DNA from: Leishmania mexicana MHOM/GT/2001/U1103
Lineage: Eukaryota > Euglenozoa > Kinetoplastea > Trypanosomatida > Trypanosomatidae
Assembly: GCF_000234665.1 (NCBI RefSeq)
Contig: NC_018338.1
Coordinates: 1,904,240-1,968,239 of the forward strand
Reading direction: 5' to 3'
Length of the DNA stretch: 64,000 nucleotides
Below, piece by piece: positions 10,231 to 20,105 of this stretch; positions within the stretch are counted from its first letter, which is position 1; each line of letters opens with the position of its first letter. The notes beneath the pieces were generated by a model. The model did not search any database, was not told where the DNA came from, and saw only the letters and a program-made list of their open reading frames with translations. Both the position numbers and the translations under genes were made by a program.

Positions 10231-10413
10231 ATGCCGCTATCTGTTGACTCTAGCGCAACCCTTCTTGCCGTTGCGCTCGTCGTTGTCCATATCGTGATCG
10301 TTGGTGGCATCTTCGCCCATTTATGGTCACATGTTCCGAAGAAGCACGTGCAACCCGCTTTGTCGGCGGAGGAGCGCGTCGCGATTCGCCAGAAGATGCG
10401 CAAGAGTCACTGA
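10231..10413 (+). CDS. Small single-pass membrane protein (60 aa), unknown
   Basis: The first ATG in this frame is at 10231, giving 60 residues: a short N-terminus, a strong hydrophobic helix at about 8-30, then a basic, polar tail ending in KMRKSH. This is the usual form of small tail- or signal-anchored membrane subunits. It is preceded by a long C/T-rich leader and followed 20 nt later by the 443-bp dispersed repeat. I recognise no family. The hydrophobic/charged segregation and its isolation in a gene-sized gap support it, but at this length chance cannot be excluded. Confidence 0.5.
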   Translation: MPLSVDSSATLLAVALVVVHIVIVGGIFAHLWSHVPKKHVQPALSAEERVAIRQKMRKSH

Positions 10414-10432
10414 GGGTCTCAGTCTTGTCGGT

Positions 10433-10875
10433 GGTGCTGGCGTCCGTCGCGCTTTTCCCTGTTGCTGAAAGCCTGCGACAAGGGTGAAAAGGGGGGAAGG
10501 GGTGCGCGAACAATGATGTGCCGATTCGCAGGGAGTCAACGTGCTCACCGCCACTTCAACGGCATGCTTCGCCACGCACTGACCTTCTCTTTGCCCCGTC
10601 GTGTTCCCCTGCTTATTTCAGATCTCGAAACGGGTCATTGCAGGCCTTTGCCTTCCCCCACCCGCCGCCTTGACGATTGCCCGCGACGACGGGGAACCCC
10701 ACTCGGGCGACGGCAAAAAAGGGGGAGGGCATACCTGGGCCCACCTGCTCGCGCGAGTCGTGCCACCGAGGGCGTGGGTAGAAGGATGCCGGATCGGCAC
10801 ACGCCCCCACGCTAAACCGGAAACTCGCCAGCGGGGCCGGGCTGGGTGGGTGCGCGGGGGTGGGCCGTATGCTTC
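10433..10875 (-). repeat. 443-bp dispersed repeat, copy A (retroposon fragment)
   Basis: Gap-free match to 39807-40249 with four differences, all transitions (about 99% identity). In copy B this segment is contiguous with sequence that is the reverse complement of part of the retroposon at 32798-33040, so A is probably a truncated, minus-oriented piece of the same element. No intact ORF is present. It begins 20 bp after the stop codon of the small membrane-protein ORF and so probably lies in that gene's 3'UTR. I see no poly(A) tail or clear target-site duplication. Confidence 0.85.
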
Positions 10876-11844
10876 ACCTTCTGGTATTCTTCTCTCTTCT
10901 TCTGCTCTCCACTTCGTCGTGAGTATGTGTCATCGTCAGACCGTGCCACACTACCTGTTGATTGCGTCAGGGAGACAATTCACGTGCACACAATGATGAA
11001 GGCGATAGCGAGCTGTCGTCTGTTGCGGAACAGATGGAAGCTGCGTGGCCCCACAGGGATTGCAAACCCCGACAAGGCGATTGCATGGGGTCGAATCAGC
11101 GCACGCGGTAGCAGCAGCCAGTACGACAAGGGCATAGCTCCCCAAGTGGAAGGAAAGGCTCGCTCAACCAATCGAACCGGCCCTAGAGGACTTATCCGGG
11201 GCTTTGCACACGAGGAGCAAGTCCCACCTCTGCCCAGCAGCTCGAAGAAGTGACCGGGCTTCCCACCACCACGAATGGAAAAAGCAAATATGCGCTTACT
11301 AGACACATCACACTCGACGCTGAAAGGGTAGACGGGGTGGGCGAAAAAAAAAAGGGGGAGTGCGTGGCGGTCGGTGTTACACGCGTGAGAGTTCATTTGC
11401 TAGGCACCCTCGAAGGCGCAGGCGTGCTTATGTGTGAGTGCACCCTTGCTTCCTCCTGGTACTCGATGTCTGCCGGAACCCACCTGGTTCGGCGCGCTTT
11501 ATTCTCTGCGCTTGTGGAGGTACGCATGCGTGCGCGATCCGGCGAGACCCTCGGTTGAAGCTGCACCTCGTGTAACTAGACGCGGCGACGACCTACAGCC
11601 TCCCCGTGAAGCGTGCTTCTTTCTCTTTTCTTTTTCTGGCTGGGGCACTCAGCGCGCGGCCTAGACAGTGTCGAAGCGCCAATGCCAGTGGTGAGTTGCG
11701 CCGCTGCCAAACAGCTCTTCTGGATATCTCGGATACTATGGAAACACCGCTACCTTCCCCACTTCACTGGTTCTCTCATCTATCCCCCGATATTTCGATT
11801 CGTCTCACCATCACAGCCGTGGCACTCACGTAGGTGCCGTCTAC
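10876..11844. other. Intergenic region
   Basis: No supported gene. Frames 10846-11253 (plus) and 10980-11396 (minus) overlap each other and resemble no family. An A/G-rich run (about 11341-11360) and the C/T-rich stretch 11606-11640 are the only notable features. Confidence 0.45.
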
Positions 11845-13272
11845 ATGACTGCTGGAAGCAGGGTCATCAGAATGCTCATCTTTACCTTTCTTGTGCTTGC
11901 TACGCTCGCCCTTCTTTGTCATCATCGAAAACGTGCGTACGCTAGGAACACGGTCGGCTTCTTGCATGCTGCAGCAGGGGCAGGTGGGGGTGGCGAACGT
12001 GTGTTGTGGGCCGCCTTGGACGGACTGCAGCACGCAGATGCAGCCAAAGGGGTGAAGCGGCAATATGTAGTCTTTACAAACGAATACAAGCCAGCAGACA
12101 GGCTGTCGGCCGAGTCATCCGACCAACATCTCCTTTCCCTCGTCGAAAAGCAGTTCAGCATCTGCCTTCTTCGGCCTGTGCGCTTTATCTACTTGCGCCA
12201 AGCCCTTACCCGGTGGCTGAGTGGTGACGCCTACCCACGTCTCACGTTGTTCTTGCAAATCTTCTGGGGCGGAGCGGCCCTCTTCTATGAGGTGGCGGTC
12301 GCAAATGCGGTGACCCCGATCGTGGTGGAGACAGTTGGTGTGCCACTTGTTTATCCTCTGTTACGGCTTCTTGCCGGGTGCACGGTGATCTCCTACACGC
12401 ATTACCCCATCGTCTCCTCCGCCATGACGCAGCGTGTGCGCAGCGGGGAGGTGAGCCACACTAACTCACCGACCGTGGCACGGAATCGGATGCTGCGCTG
12501 CGCCAAAGTCGTCTATTACGATGTTTTGTCGCTCCTGTATCGCTGCATGGGCTTTTTCCCAAACGTGGTTCTGACAAACTCGTCATGGACGCAGAACCAC
12601 GTGCAATCTATTTTTTGGCCACGCACGTGCATTCGGCTGTACCCGCCGTGTGACGTTGCTGGCTTTGCCGCGGGGTCACAGCCGCCTGCGCTGCGCAACA
12701 ACCGCATCGTCAGCGTCGGCCAGTTCCGACCAGAGAAGAATCACATGCTGCAGCTTGTAGCTTTTCATGCAGCAGTGCCGCAGCTGCCGAGGGATGCCAA
12801 GCTCGTCATGATCGGCGGCGTACGCAACGCGGACGACCGGAAACGTGTTGAGCAGCTGCACGTGCGCGCAAAAGAACTCGGAATCGAAAAGCAGGTCGAG
12901 GTTCTCGTGAATGCGACAGTAGCGGAGGTGCGAGCTGAACTGGGAAAGTGCGTCATTGGGCTTCACACCATGCGTGACGAGCACTTTGGCATTGTGCTGC
13001 TAGAGTACCTCGCTGCCGGCTGCATCCCTCTCGGACACCGGAGCGGTGGTGTCGAACTTGACATTCTCAACTCTCCCGATTTGGGCTTTCTGGCCGTTAC
13101 GGCGGAAGAGTACGCAGCGGCCATGGCCGAAATCTGTGAAATGCGGCTGCGCGATCCGGACCGGTACGTTCAGTTCCAGAAACGCGGCAGCGAGCATGTC
13201 AGGTCATTTGACGACAGCAGCTTTCGAACTCGTTTTGTCGAGCTGGTCAGCGAATATGTCTACGCCTGCTAG
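11845..13272 (+). CDS. ALG11: GDP-Man:Man3GlcNAc2-PP-dolichol alpha-1,2-mannosyltransferase (ALG11)
   Basis: The 475-residue GT4-family protein has an N-terminal membrane anchor (about 7-24), a GGGGERVLW segment (47-55) that matches the donor-domain start of ALG11, hydrophobic patches around 135-190, SVGQFRPEKNH (about 291-301), and the E-x7-E motif as EHFGIVLLE (379-387). ALG11 adds the fourth and fifth mannoses to the dolichol-linked oligosaccharide on the cytosolic face of the ER. This fits Leishmania, whose lipid-linked precursor is mannose-only. Length is typical. The first in-frame ATG is used. Alternatives such as ALG2 are unlikely because ALG2 lacks the GGGGERVLW context seen here. 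Confidence 0.9.
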   Translation: MTAGSRVIRMLIFTFLVLATLALLCHHRKRAYARNTVGFLHAAAGAGGGGERVLWAALDGLQHADAAKGVKRQYVVFTNEYKPADRLSAESSDQHLLSLVEKQFSICLLRPVRFIYLRQALTRWLSGDAYPRLTLFLQIFWGGAALFYEVAVANAVTPIVVETVGVPLVYPLLRLLAGCTVISYTHYPIVSSAMTQRVRSGEVSHTNSPTVARNRMLRCAKVVYYDVLSLLYRCMGFFPNVVLTNSSWTQNHVQSIFWPRTCIRLYPPCDVAGFAAGSQPPALRNNRIVSVGQFRPEKNHMLQLVAFHAAVPQLPRDAKLVMIGGVRNADDRKRVEQLHVRAKELGIEKQVEVLVNATVAEVRAELGKCVIGLHTMRDEHFGIVLLEYLAAGCIPLGHRSGGVELDILNSPDLGFLAVTAEEYAAAMAEICEMRLRDPDRYVQFQKRGSEHVRSFDDSSFRTRFVELVSEYVYAC

Positions 13273-13875
13273 CAAGCCCGTATCCGGATTCTTTTGATAT
13301 CTGTTGCACGCTCAACATGGGCGATGCCCATTCTGTTCGACAGGGAATGGATACTGAGGCGAAGAAGAGCACGCACGCGTCGCTTGGGCGTGGCGCCGCT
13401 CCCAATTCACTACTGCAGAACAGCAGAAGATCACTGGACAATATCCTAAAGTCGCGCCTCACAGTGCACGGCATCTGCTACGCTCGTGCATCGCATCGCT
13501 ACTGATTCTGTGCGCCTCCCTTGCATGTCAGCTTGGAGACATTCCTCTCCTTCCCACAGACTGCGCGCTACTGTGCACTGGGAGGGTGAGTGCCGTGTGT
13601 CTCCATGTCCTGTGATGTCTGCGTTGTGGACTTCTCTCTCACCATCGCGACCAAGAAAACCTGTTTGTCCGCCTCCCCTCCCTCCTCTTCCTCCCCGACT
13701 TCTTTGCACTCTTTTCTCTTGCTGGAGCGGCTGCCCAGCCAGAACACACAAACGCTTGCAGAATTTGCGCCCATCTCATTCCCCCACCTGGACCCACCAC
13801 TGCGCGTTGTCCTCGCACCACGTACTCGTGTGTTTCTCTTCTCTCAACCCCCTTTGCCTGTTTATACTCCACGCC
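13273..13875. other. Intergenic region with splice signals for the MYCBP-like gene
   Basis: Untranslated. A long C/T-rich run at about 13655-13735 is followed by AG near 13758, about 117 nt before the ATG at 13876. A second C/T tract (about 13832-13870) directly precedes the ATG with no AG between. Confidence 0.45.
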
Positions 13876-14133
13876 ATGTCGTACCGATCGAGCGAAGCGA
13901 AGAAGGAGGAGTTCCGGAAGTACCTGGAATCCACGCAGGTAGTCGACGCCCTCACCCGCGTCCTGGTCAACTTGTACGAAGAGGAACAGAAACCCGAGGA
14001 CCCGGTGGACTACATCAAGCGGGTTCTTGGTGGTGCTTCGTCGGCCGACTACGAGGCACTGCAGCAAGAAAACGCGCGTCTCCGCGCAGAGGTGGAATCG
14101 CTAAAGAAGCAGCTAAGTGGCCAGGCGCAGTAA
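13876..14133 (+). CDS. MYCBP: MYCBP/AMY-1-like small coiled-coil protein
   Basis: An 85-residue protein. Residues 8-52 (EEFRKYLE...VVDALTRVLVNLYEEEQKPEDPVDYIKRVLG) closely follow the pattern of animal MYCBP: a start helix, an L-x-x-VLV-x-LYEE core, a P-D-x-(I/L)-K-x-x-LG segment, then a C-terminal coiled coil (about 58-82). MYCBP orthologues in protists are found in flagellar/ciliary and AKAP-associated complexes, since there is no MYC in trypanosomatids; that role is inference here. Length is slightly shorter than the approximately 103-residue animal form. Confidence 0.85.
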   Translation: MSYRSSEAKKEEFRKYLESTQVVDALTRVLVNLYEEEQKPEDPVDYIKRVLGGASSADYEALQQENARLRAEVESLKKQLSGQAQ

Positions 14134-15164
14134 CGTGCCGCCGTGCCATTCTCTCGAGAGAGGTGCTGTAGCGTCTGTTCGTGCGTGAGCGCCCTCTTTT
14201 CCTCTTCCCCCTTCTCCTCCCCCGTGCCCCTCCTGTCCATGCGTAGGTGACATGTACATACATTGAAAAGGAAAAAAAGGGCCACGTCTCTCAATGGTCC
14301 GCGTCACAGAGTGGACGCATGCCGTCCCTGTGTTGGGGTGTGCTGGCTCATTTCGAACTTCACCACACGTAAAGCTCCACGGCAGCATCGGCCCAGAGAG
14401 ACTCTGCCTGTGCCCGGTATCGCCCTTTTCATCTGTGGGAGCGCATCCCTCTCTTCGTCAATTCTTGTGCAGCTGTGGTTGCGACGCTCGTGATGTCGTC
14501 CGTTCCGATGTCATGACCTCTCGCTGCCTCCGCTTGGCTCTCTGGGCTTTTGAATTTCATCGTCTACCTCTTTTTCTTCGCATTCCTCGACCACACAATC
14601 TTCCCTGACCTTTTCGTCTACAGTCCTTTCTGATCGCTGCCACCACAGTTGCTTTCAGGCTGTCGCGTGTGTGCTGCCGCGAGGAAGCACCGCTGCATTT
14701 TCATACAGGGCTGCTTGCGCCCACCTCTCCTTCCATCCCTATCTCTCTTTATACAGTACGTCTACCATACACGCAAACTTCTCTTTGCTTGCATACACCG
14801 TTTTGCTCACACGCACACCACCAATTAGTGTTCTCTTCTCACCCCTGTCTGTCGGCGTCGCCAGCCCCCTCCCCCCTCCCCCTCCACTCCCTACCTCGCT
14901 TTTCTCGTGTATAAGTGTACGTGTCCTTTTGTTTTGTTTGCTTTCTTACGTTTCCCCCTCCGTTCCTCTACTACTTCCCCCCCTCTCACTTGTTGATTCG
15001 CGTATTGGTTACCACCTCCGCACCGATTTGTCTACCGATCGCCCCAGCGCCGCCTCTTTCCATCGGCGGCGAGCACCTGGGAGCTGCTGTGTGCATTTGT
15101 ATCTACGCGCACTTTTTTTCCTTCTTTCATTCGTGTGCTTTGTGGATCTCTTGCCACCCACACG
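14134..15164. other. Intergenic region
   Basis: About 1 kb of C/T-rich untranslated DNA, with very long pyrimidine tracts at 14690-14900 and 14925-15000. No gene. Confidence 0.5.
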
Positions 15165-16235
15165 ATGATGGAGCACCCCGCCGCAGTGGAGGAGGGAGAG
15201 AAGAAAAGCAGCAGCAGCATCTCGTACGCAACCCCGTGGGTCGCCAACGGACTGTCGTGGGCAAATCAGCCCAACAAGCCCTTCCGCCTGGCCATCTCGT
15301 CCTACACTAAGGATTACCGCAACTACGTAGACATTGTGGAGAAGAATGAGGACAACGAGATCGTCTGCCGTGCCTCCTGGGAGCACTGCTACCCTCCGAC
15401 CAAGGTCACCTTCCCTCCGCGTCCTCTGCAATCCGACGTTGTGATCACCACCGCAGACTATTTGCGTCTGTGGGAGATCACCGAGGGTGCCCCAAAGGCA
15501 GAAAAGGCAGCCTCCACCCGTGGTGACCCGCAGCACGCAGCGAAGGCCAAAACGATCGACTCGAAAGTGACGATGAAGCGCGTCTTCGACAGCGCAAAGC
15601 CGAACGACTTTTGCTCGCCAGTGACCTCGTGCGACTGGAACAGCGAAGACATCAACACCGTGGCGTGCTGCAGCATCGACTCCACGGTGACGTTGTGGGA
15701 CGTGGAGACGGGGGCGCAAAAGACGAAGTTGGTGGCGCACGACAAGGATGTCTATGATATTGCGTTTGCCTCTGCTCACACCTTTGCTAGCTGCGGCGCT
15801 GACGGCTCTTTGCGCTTTTTTGATCTTCGTAACATGGATCACTGTACTATTCTCTACGAGACGCAAGGGCTCTCGCCGCTGCTGCGCCTGGCCTGGAATC
15901 AGTTTGACCCCTACTTCATCGCCACCTTTGGCATTGATAGTCCCGATGCGGTAGTGATTGACATGCGCTATCCGACAGTGCCGGCCTCCCAGCTCTCCCA
16001 GCTGCATCAACTGCCCATTAACAATCTCACCTGGTCGCCACAAAACGCGCAGAACATCTGCACCGTGGGCGAGGATGGCCTGGTGTGTGTGTGGGAGGCT
16101 AGGGCGGAAAAAGGTCGCTCCATCTTATGGTGTGACTGCGAGGTGCCCATCAACAATGTGGCGTGGCGCCGTGCCGAAAACGAAGACTGGATGGCCATTA
16201 CCACCTCGAAGGGCGCTCAGCTGCTGCCGTTGTAG
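15165..16235 (+). CDS. WD40-repeat protein of the DCAF7/WDR68/TTG1 family
   Basis: A 356-residue protein close in length to animal DCAF7 (about 342). The N-terminus (YATPWVANGLSWANQPNKPFRLAISSYTKDYRNYV) matches the DCAF7/TTG1 opening, where the first blade starts with Ser-Trp-...-Arg-(L/I)-Ala-x-Ser-S. Further blades are visible around CDWNSEDINTVACCSID-TVTLWDVETG (about 155-185), DVYDIAFASAHTFASCGADGSLRFFDLR, and the final EDGLVCVWEAR and NNVAW segments. These adaptors bind DYRK kinases and CUL4-DDB1 in other eukaryotes; the partner here is unknown. Two ATGs stand side by side (15165, 15168); either could be used. Confidence 0.88.
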   Translation: MMEHPAAVEEGEKKSSSSISYATPWVANGLSWANQPNKPFRLAISSYTKDYRNYVDIVEKNEDNEIVCRASWEHCYPPTKVTFPPRPLQSDVVITTADYLRLWEITEGAPKAEKAASTRGDPQHAAKAKTIDSKVTMKRVFDSAKPNDFCSPVTSCDWNSEDINTVACCSIDSTVTLWDVETGAQKTKLVAHDKDVYDIAFASAHTFASCGADGSLRFFDLRNMDHCTILYETQGLSPLLRLAWNQFDPYFIATFGIDSPDAVVIDMRYPTVPASQLSQLHQLPINNLTWSPQNAQNICTVGEDGLVCVWEARAEKGRSILWCDCEVPINNVAWRRAENEDWMAITTSKGAQLLPL

Positions 16236-17209
16236 TTGACCACGCGTCTCTTCCAGGTGATGTGGTTTGACAGTGGTACGTTCATAGAGCGAGAAAAGGA
16301 TAGGTGCGCGGCATCTCTTGACGATGACAACCGCCTCCTGGCTGCGCGTCTCAGTCCTCTTTCAGTATCATTGTCAACGTTTTGTACGTATGCTATATCG
16401 TTGCCTTTTTTGTTTTCTGCTCGTTGTGCAGCGAAGAGCCACTCCCTCTCTCTTGAAACATCAGCTTCTGTCTCTCCTCCGCTGCACTCGAACGTATGTG
16501 ACAATGGTGTGCGCTGCGTCAGTGTACGTTCCTTCACTGCGTGGTTATCTCTCTGTATAAATGATTTGTATGAGTATGTGTGTGCGTGTTTACGTTCTCT
16601 CCTACTCGACCACAAACGCACGCTGTTGTGAGAGCGAGGGGCGAGATGGAAAAGGAGAGGCGTTACCGTGGCACTTTGGGCACACTTTGGGGGTGCAACA
16701 CTCATTCAGCTTTTTTTCCAATACGATTGGCTGGGAACACCATCGTGCAAGACAACTTCGAGAAGGAATAGTGCAGCCGACAAGCACATGGTGGTGGTGG
16801 AAAGGCAGGGCAGAGTCGCGCAACGGTTGTAGCTTCACAGACGATATCACAACCACTGTGACAAGACTTACAAGCCCCCCCCCCACACACACACAAAAAA
16901 TGCGTCGCCCCTCCCGTCTCCTTTCGCTTTTTATTTCGGTTACTGTTGCTATGGCGAGAAACTCCCCCATCTCCCACCCCCTCTCTCTTCCCACCTCTGT
17001 CGTCTGGTTGCACGCCAGCGCTGTACGCCGAACCCTTCTCCCACTCACCCTTCGCACCTTTTTTCTTTACTGCTTGCGTTCAACCTGCATAAACTCAAAA
17101 GTTTGCTCCCGTCCAGAAGCGGCCTGTGCCGTTTCATTGCACTTTTTCCCCCTATCTCCCTCGTACCGTGCACCCTTCGCGCTTCACTGTGAGGCGTCTG
17201 CTGAGGAGA
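16236..17209. other. Intergenic region
   Basis: No supported gene. An open frame runs through 16561-17307 but has no codon signature and overlaps the next gene in a different frame. A C8/CA-rich motif near 16875-16895 and C/T tracts at 16965-17000 and 17140-17165 are present. Confidence 0.45.
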
Positions 17210-17977
17210 ATGTCACTGCTCAACACTACTCTCCAAACCCTCGTGGTCCGGTTGCGCGACATGTCCGGCAACGTGACGCAGCAGAAGCTTCACAACCGCG
17301 TGTTTGACGCATACGAGGCTAAGTCGCTTGTCTTCCAAGTTATTTCACCTGCACAGCAACTCGTGATGAAGCAGTACAGTGGTCGAATCCCCCCAATGCA
17401 CCCCGTCGGCCAGCCTCTCATGGTAGACTCGTGGAGTGAACTGGTAGAACTGCATAAGCCGGACAACGAGTACCAGCTTCTGCCGCGGCGTGCACGCAAC
17501 AACAACGCGTATGCAGTGATGTCAGCCATCTGCTGCAGCGTTGGCTCGCCGTTCGAGATGGACCACCGGCTGGAGCCTGCAGACTTCAAGCTAGTTTTCA
17601 AGTCACAGGCAGATCAGGACGCGCGCACGGCATTCAATCTCAAGCACACGGACAAAGTACCACAGACGATCTTCTTGGACGGGCTGATGGAGGCTCCGAA
17701 AGCCTCGGCGCTCGTGTCCTTTCACAACATCCTCACTCCCGCGCACGTGAACAACCTCGCCGGCACAGAGCAGTTTCTCCGAGAGTGGTGCAGGGAGCCT
17801 ACCGACGGAGACCGCCATCGCCAGCTAAAGCTTTGTTTTAGCTCACTTTTGGAGAAGCAGACGCATCTTTTCCTCGGTACCAACGCGGCACCTGGTCGGG
17901 AGCTGCTGAACTACGCGAAGGGGAAGAACATTTTTGTCTATGGAAAGAAGGGAATGACGTACCAATATGTTCCATAG
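17210..17977 (+). CDS. Unknown protein, 255 aa
   Basis: I do not recognise a family. The protein is soluble, with mixed composition, GC3-rich codons like its neighbours, and no signal peptide, membrane helix or long coiled coil. The N-terminal region (about 1-30) is hydrophobic/basic and could be a weak mitochondrial presequence. It ends in an aromatic segment (VYGKKGMTYQYVP). The first ATG in frame is 17210, and the leader upstream is C/T-rich. It is plausibly a kinetoplastid-conserved protein; function cannot be assigned. Confidence 0.75.
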   Translation: MSLLNTTLQTLVVRLRDMSGNVTQQKLHNRVFDAYEAKSLVFQVISPAQQLVMKQYSGRIPPMHPVGQPLMVDSWSELVELHKPDNEYQLLPRRARNNNAYAVMSAICCSVGSPFEMDHRLEPADFKLVFKSQADQDARTAFNLKHTDKVPQTIFLDGLMEAPKASALVSFHNILTPAHVNNLAGTEQFLREWCREPTDGDRHRQLKLCFSSLLEKQTHLFLGTNAAPGRELLNYAKGKNIFVYGKKGMTYQYVP

Positions 17978-18777
17978 GCGAGGAACCAAAGCCTTTCATG
18001 CCCACAATACGCACGCGCAAGCACAGAAACCTGTGCCGGCACCCGTGTGCACCTCTTTAGCGAAAGTATATGTCTTGTCACTCTCCTGTGTCGGGTGTCT
18101 CGTAGCGAGATTATTTTTTCCCCGTTTCTCTGTCCTCCCTTTCCTTCTATTCTCTTCACAGATTTACGGCAATCATCGCCCGCACGCATGGTTGTCCGCC
18201 TCTGATGTGCGCAAGAAGTTGTGCGTGAGTTTATGTGCCGGCAGTGCTTTGTGCGTTGGTCTGCGTTTTTTTACCTGGTGCGCGCGTTCACATGTTCGTA
18301 TGTTGGTGCTCGTGTACGCGTCGAGTGATGCCGTTTCGTTAAGAGTATACGGGGTGCACTGTATGCGCACCTCCATGCCGACCCTGCTTCAGCGGCTGAG
18401 CAGCAGCATAGAGTCCACAGAAACCCAGAAGCAGTGAAACTTGCCATGAAGGCACTGGCCAAATATCGGCCTGTGACCTGGCCACGGCCGCGTTTGCCAA
18501 CGATGGCACATCCTGAGGGTACACCGAGCTAGGTAACGCTCCTGACGGGCACATCCGTGTCAAGGGAGGGGTACGATATGCCGCCCATTCCCTCTCTCGA
18601 CTCCTCCCTCCGCTGTCGCTCCTGTCTGCGCTCTCCCTCGAAGCCTCCCCCGCCCAACCACCACTAACCCTCCTCCTGCCGTCTCTCTTTTGAACCACCT
18701 GAGCACCGACACGTTTAGTCATCACTGCAAAGCGCTTTTTTCTTTCACTTTTTCTTGACTGTTTCCTCGTATTCACC
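17978..18777. other. Intergenic region
   Basis: Untranslated. A C/T-rich run (18590-18690) and a second tract (18737-18775) precede the next ATG; the latter has no AG before the ATG. No gene in either strand. Confidence 0.45.
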
Positions 18778-19353
18778 ATGAGCATTATCAAGGAGGACGA
18801 CGCCGTGGGCTGCTACATGACGGTGACCCTCGTGGACGACACCAAGGTGGAGGGTACCATCTTCACCTACAATCCCAAGGAGGGCATCATAGTACTCCTG
18901 TCCCTTCGCGACGATCAGACGAACATGAAGCTAATCCGCACTCCATACATCAAAGAGTTCAGCATTTCACACGCTGAGGAGGGAACGCACCTGCCCCCGG
19001 CACTGGACTCCTTCAACGAACTTCCGTCCATGCACGCCGGACGCGACAAGTCCATCTTCAAGCACGCCAGCACGCAGCTCAAGAACGCCGAGGCGAACCG
19101 CGAAAAGCACTTCAACTCTGTCACGACCGACACACCGATCGCCACACTCGATGCGTACCTCAAGCTCCTGCGGCTATACCCCTTCATTGAGTGGAACAGC
19201 GAAGAGGGTGTCATCCAGGTCTCTGACACCGTCATTGTCGTAGGGGACCCCGACTGGCGGACACCCAAGGCAATGCTGGTGGACGGTGCCCCTGAGAAGG
19301 ACAGACCGCTCGTAGACCGCCTGCAGGTGGCGCTCGGAAGCGGCAAGAAGTGA
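18778..19353 (+). CDS. LSM12: LSM12-like protein (LSm domain plus anticodon-binding-type domain)
   Basis: A 191-residue protein, the length of human LSM12. Residues about 5-62 form an LSm fold opening (GCYMTVTLVDDTKVEGTIFTYNPKEGIIVLLS), and residues about 85-185 match the LSM12 anticodon-binding-domain-like region (alternating helices, then a WNSEEGVIQVSDTVIVVGDPDW segment). In T. brucei, LSM12 has been described as part of the ATXN2/PBP1-MKT1 post-transcriptional regulation system; assigning that role here rests on family identity. The ATG at 18778 is the first in frame, in a CACC context. Confidence 0.9.
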   Translation: MSIIKEDDAVGCYMTVTLVDDTKVEGTIFTYNPKEGIIVLLSLRDDQTNMKLIRTPYIKEFSISHAEEGTHLPPALDSFNELPSMHAGRDKSIFKHASTQLKNAEANREKHFNSVTTDTPIATLDAYLKLLRLYPFIEWNSEEGVIQVSDTVIVVGDPDWRTPKAMLVDGAPEKDRPLVDRLQVALGSGKK

Positions 19354-20105
19354 GTCATTGTTTAGCGGACGGAGTATCGTGTGCTTGTGTGTCTGTTCGA
19401 GTTTGTTTTGTTTCTCTTTGTGGTACTGCGCACGACTGTGCCCTCTCACAGTGGTGGCTGAGTCCATATGCGGTTGAGTTGTCGGTTGTAACAACGCCTC
19501 GCTGCCGACCATATGGGCGAGGGCGAGCAAAGCTCTGATAGAATGCAAAAATGCCGAAGCCAAAACTAAAGAAGAAATTTCATTTCCTTCACCACGCAGT
19601 GACCGGCTGAGCGCGGGTCTTTATTTTCGTGCAGACAGAGAGGGTAAGCCGACAGGCATCACCCGAATGCCGGCCTTGGAGGAACAAGAGAAGGAGAGGC
19701 AGCGCGACTACGTTCGAAGAGTGGAGGTGGTGGCATGCTGATGCGATGCCTCCCTTCCTCTTCCTGTAGGTGTCGCAATGAGGAACAACACAAGAGGCAA
19801 ATGGTAGCAGGAATACTTTTGCAACCCTGTAAGTGTTCACGGGCTCTCCCTCACTCTCTGTGCGCCATGAGATACAGATGCACGTCAGACGGGCAGATGC
19901 ACGCCTACCTCCCCGTCGCGCCCCGTGACCTTGCCCTCGCTTTTTTGTCTTTGTCGGTGCTTACATTTGCCCATATCGTTTTTCCTCTTTTCGCTTCTGC
20001 TTGGTGACGCTGTATGTGTGTGTGTGTGCGGTGGGGGGAGGGAGAAAGTGCGTGTGCACGCATGATAGGCGTGCGTGTCACTTATAGGCATTAACAGCCG
20101 CACAT
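19354..20105. other. Intergenic region
   Basis: No gene. C/T run at about 19930-20003, GT repeats at about 20012-20026, then a G-rich stretch with AG near 20038 that could serve as acceptor. A short upstream ORF (ATG at about 20063, 10 codons) lies in the inferred leader. Confidence 0.4.

Noticed and set aside
15009..16043. 344-codon minus-strand frame opposite the WD40 gene
   Set aside because: The plus strand encodes a clear DCAF7/TTG1-type WD40 protein; the antisense product has no motif and extends into a pyrimidine-rich leader.
16561..17307. 248-codon plus frame upstream of the gene at 17210
   Set aside because: It overlaps the start of the real gene in another frame and its sequence is C/T-tract translation without domain signals.
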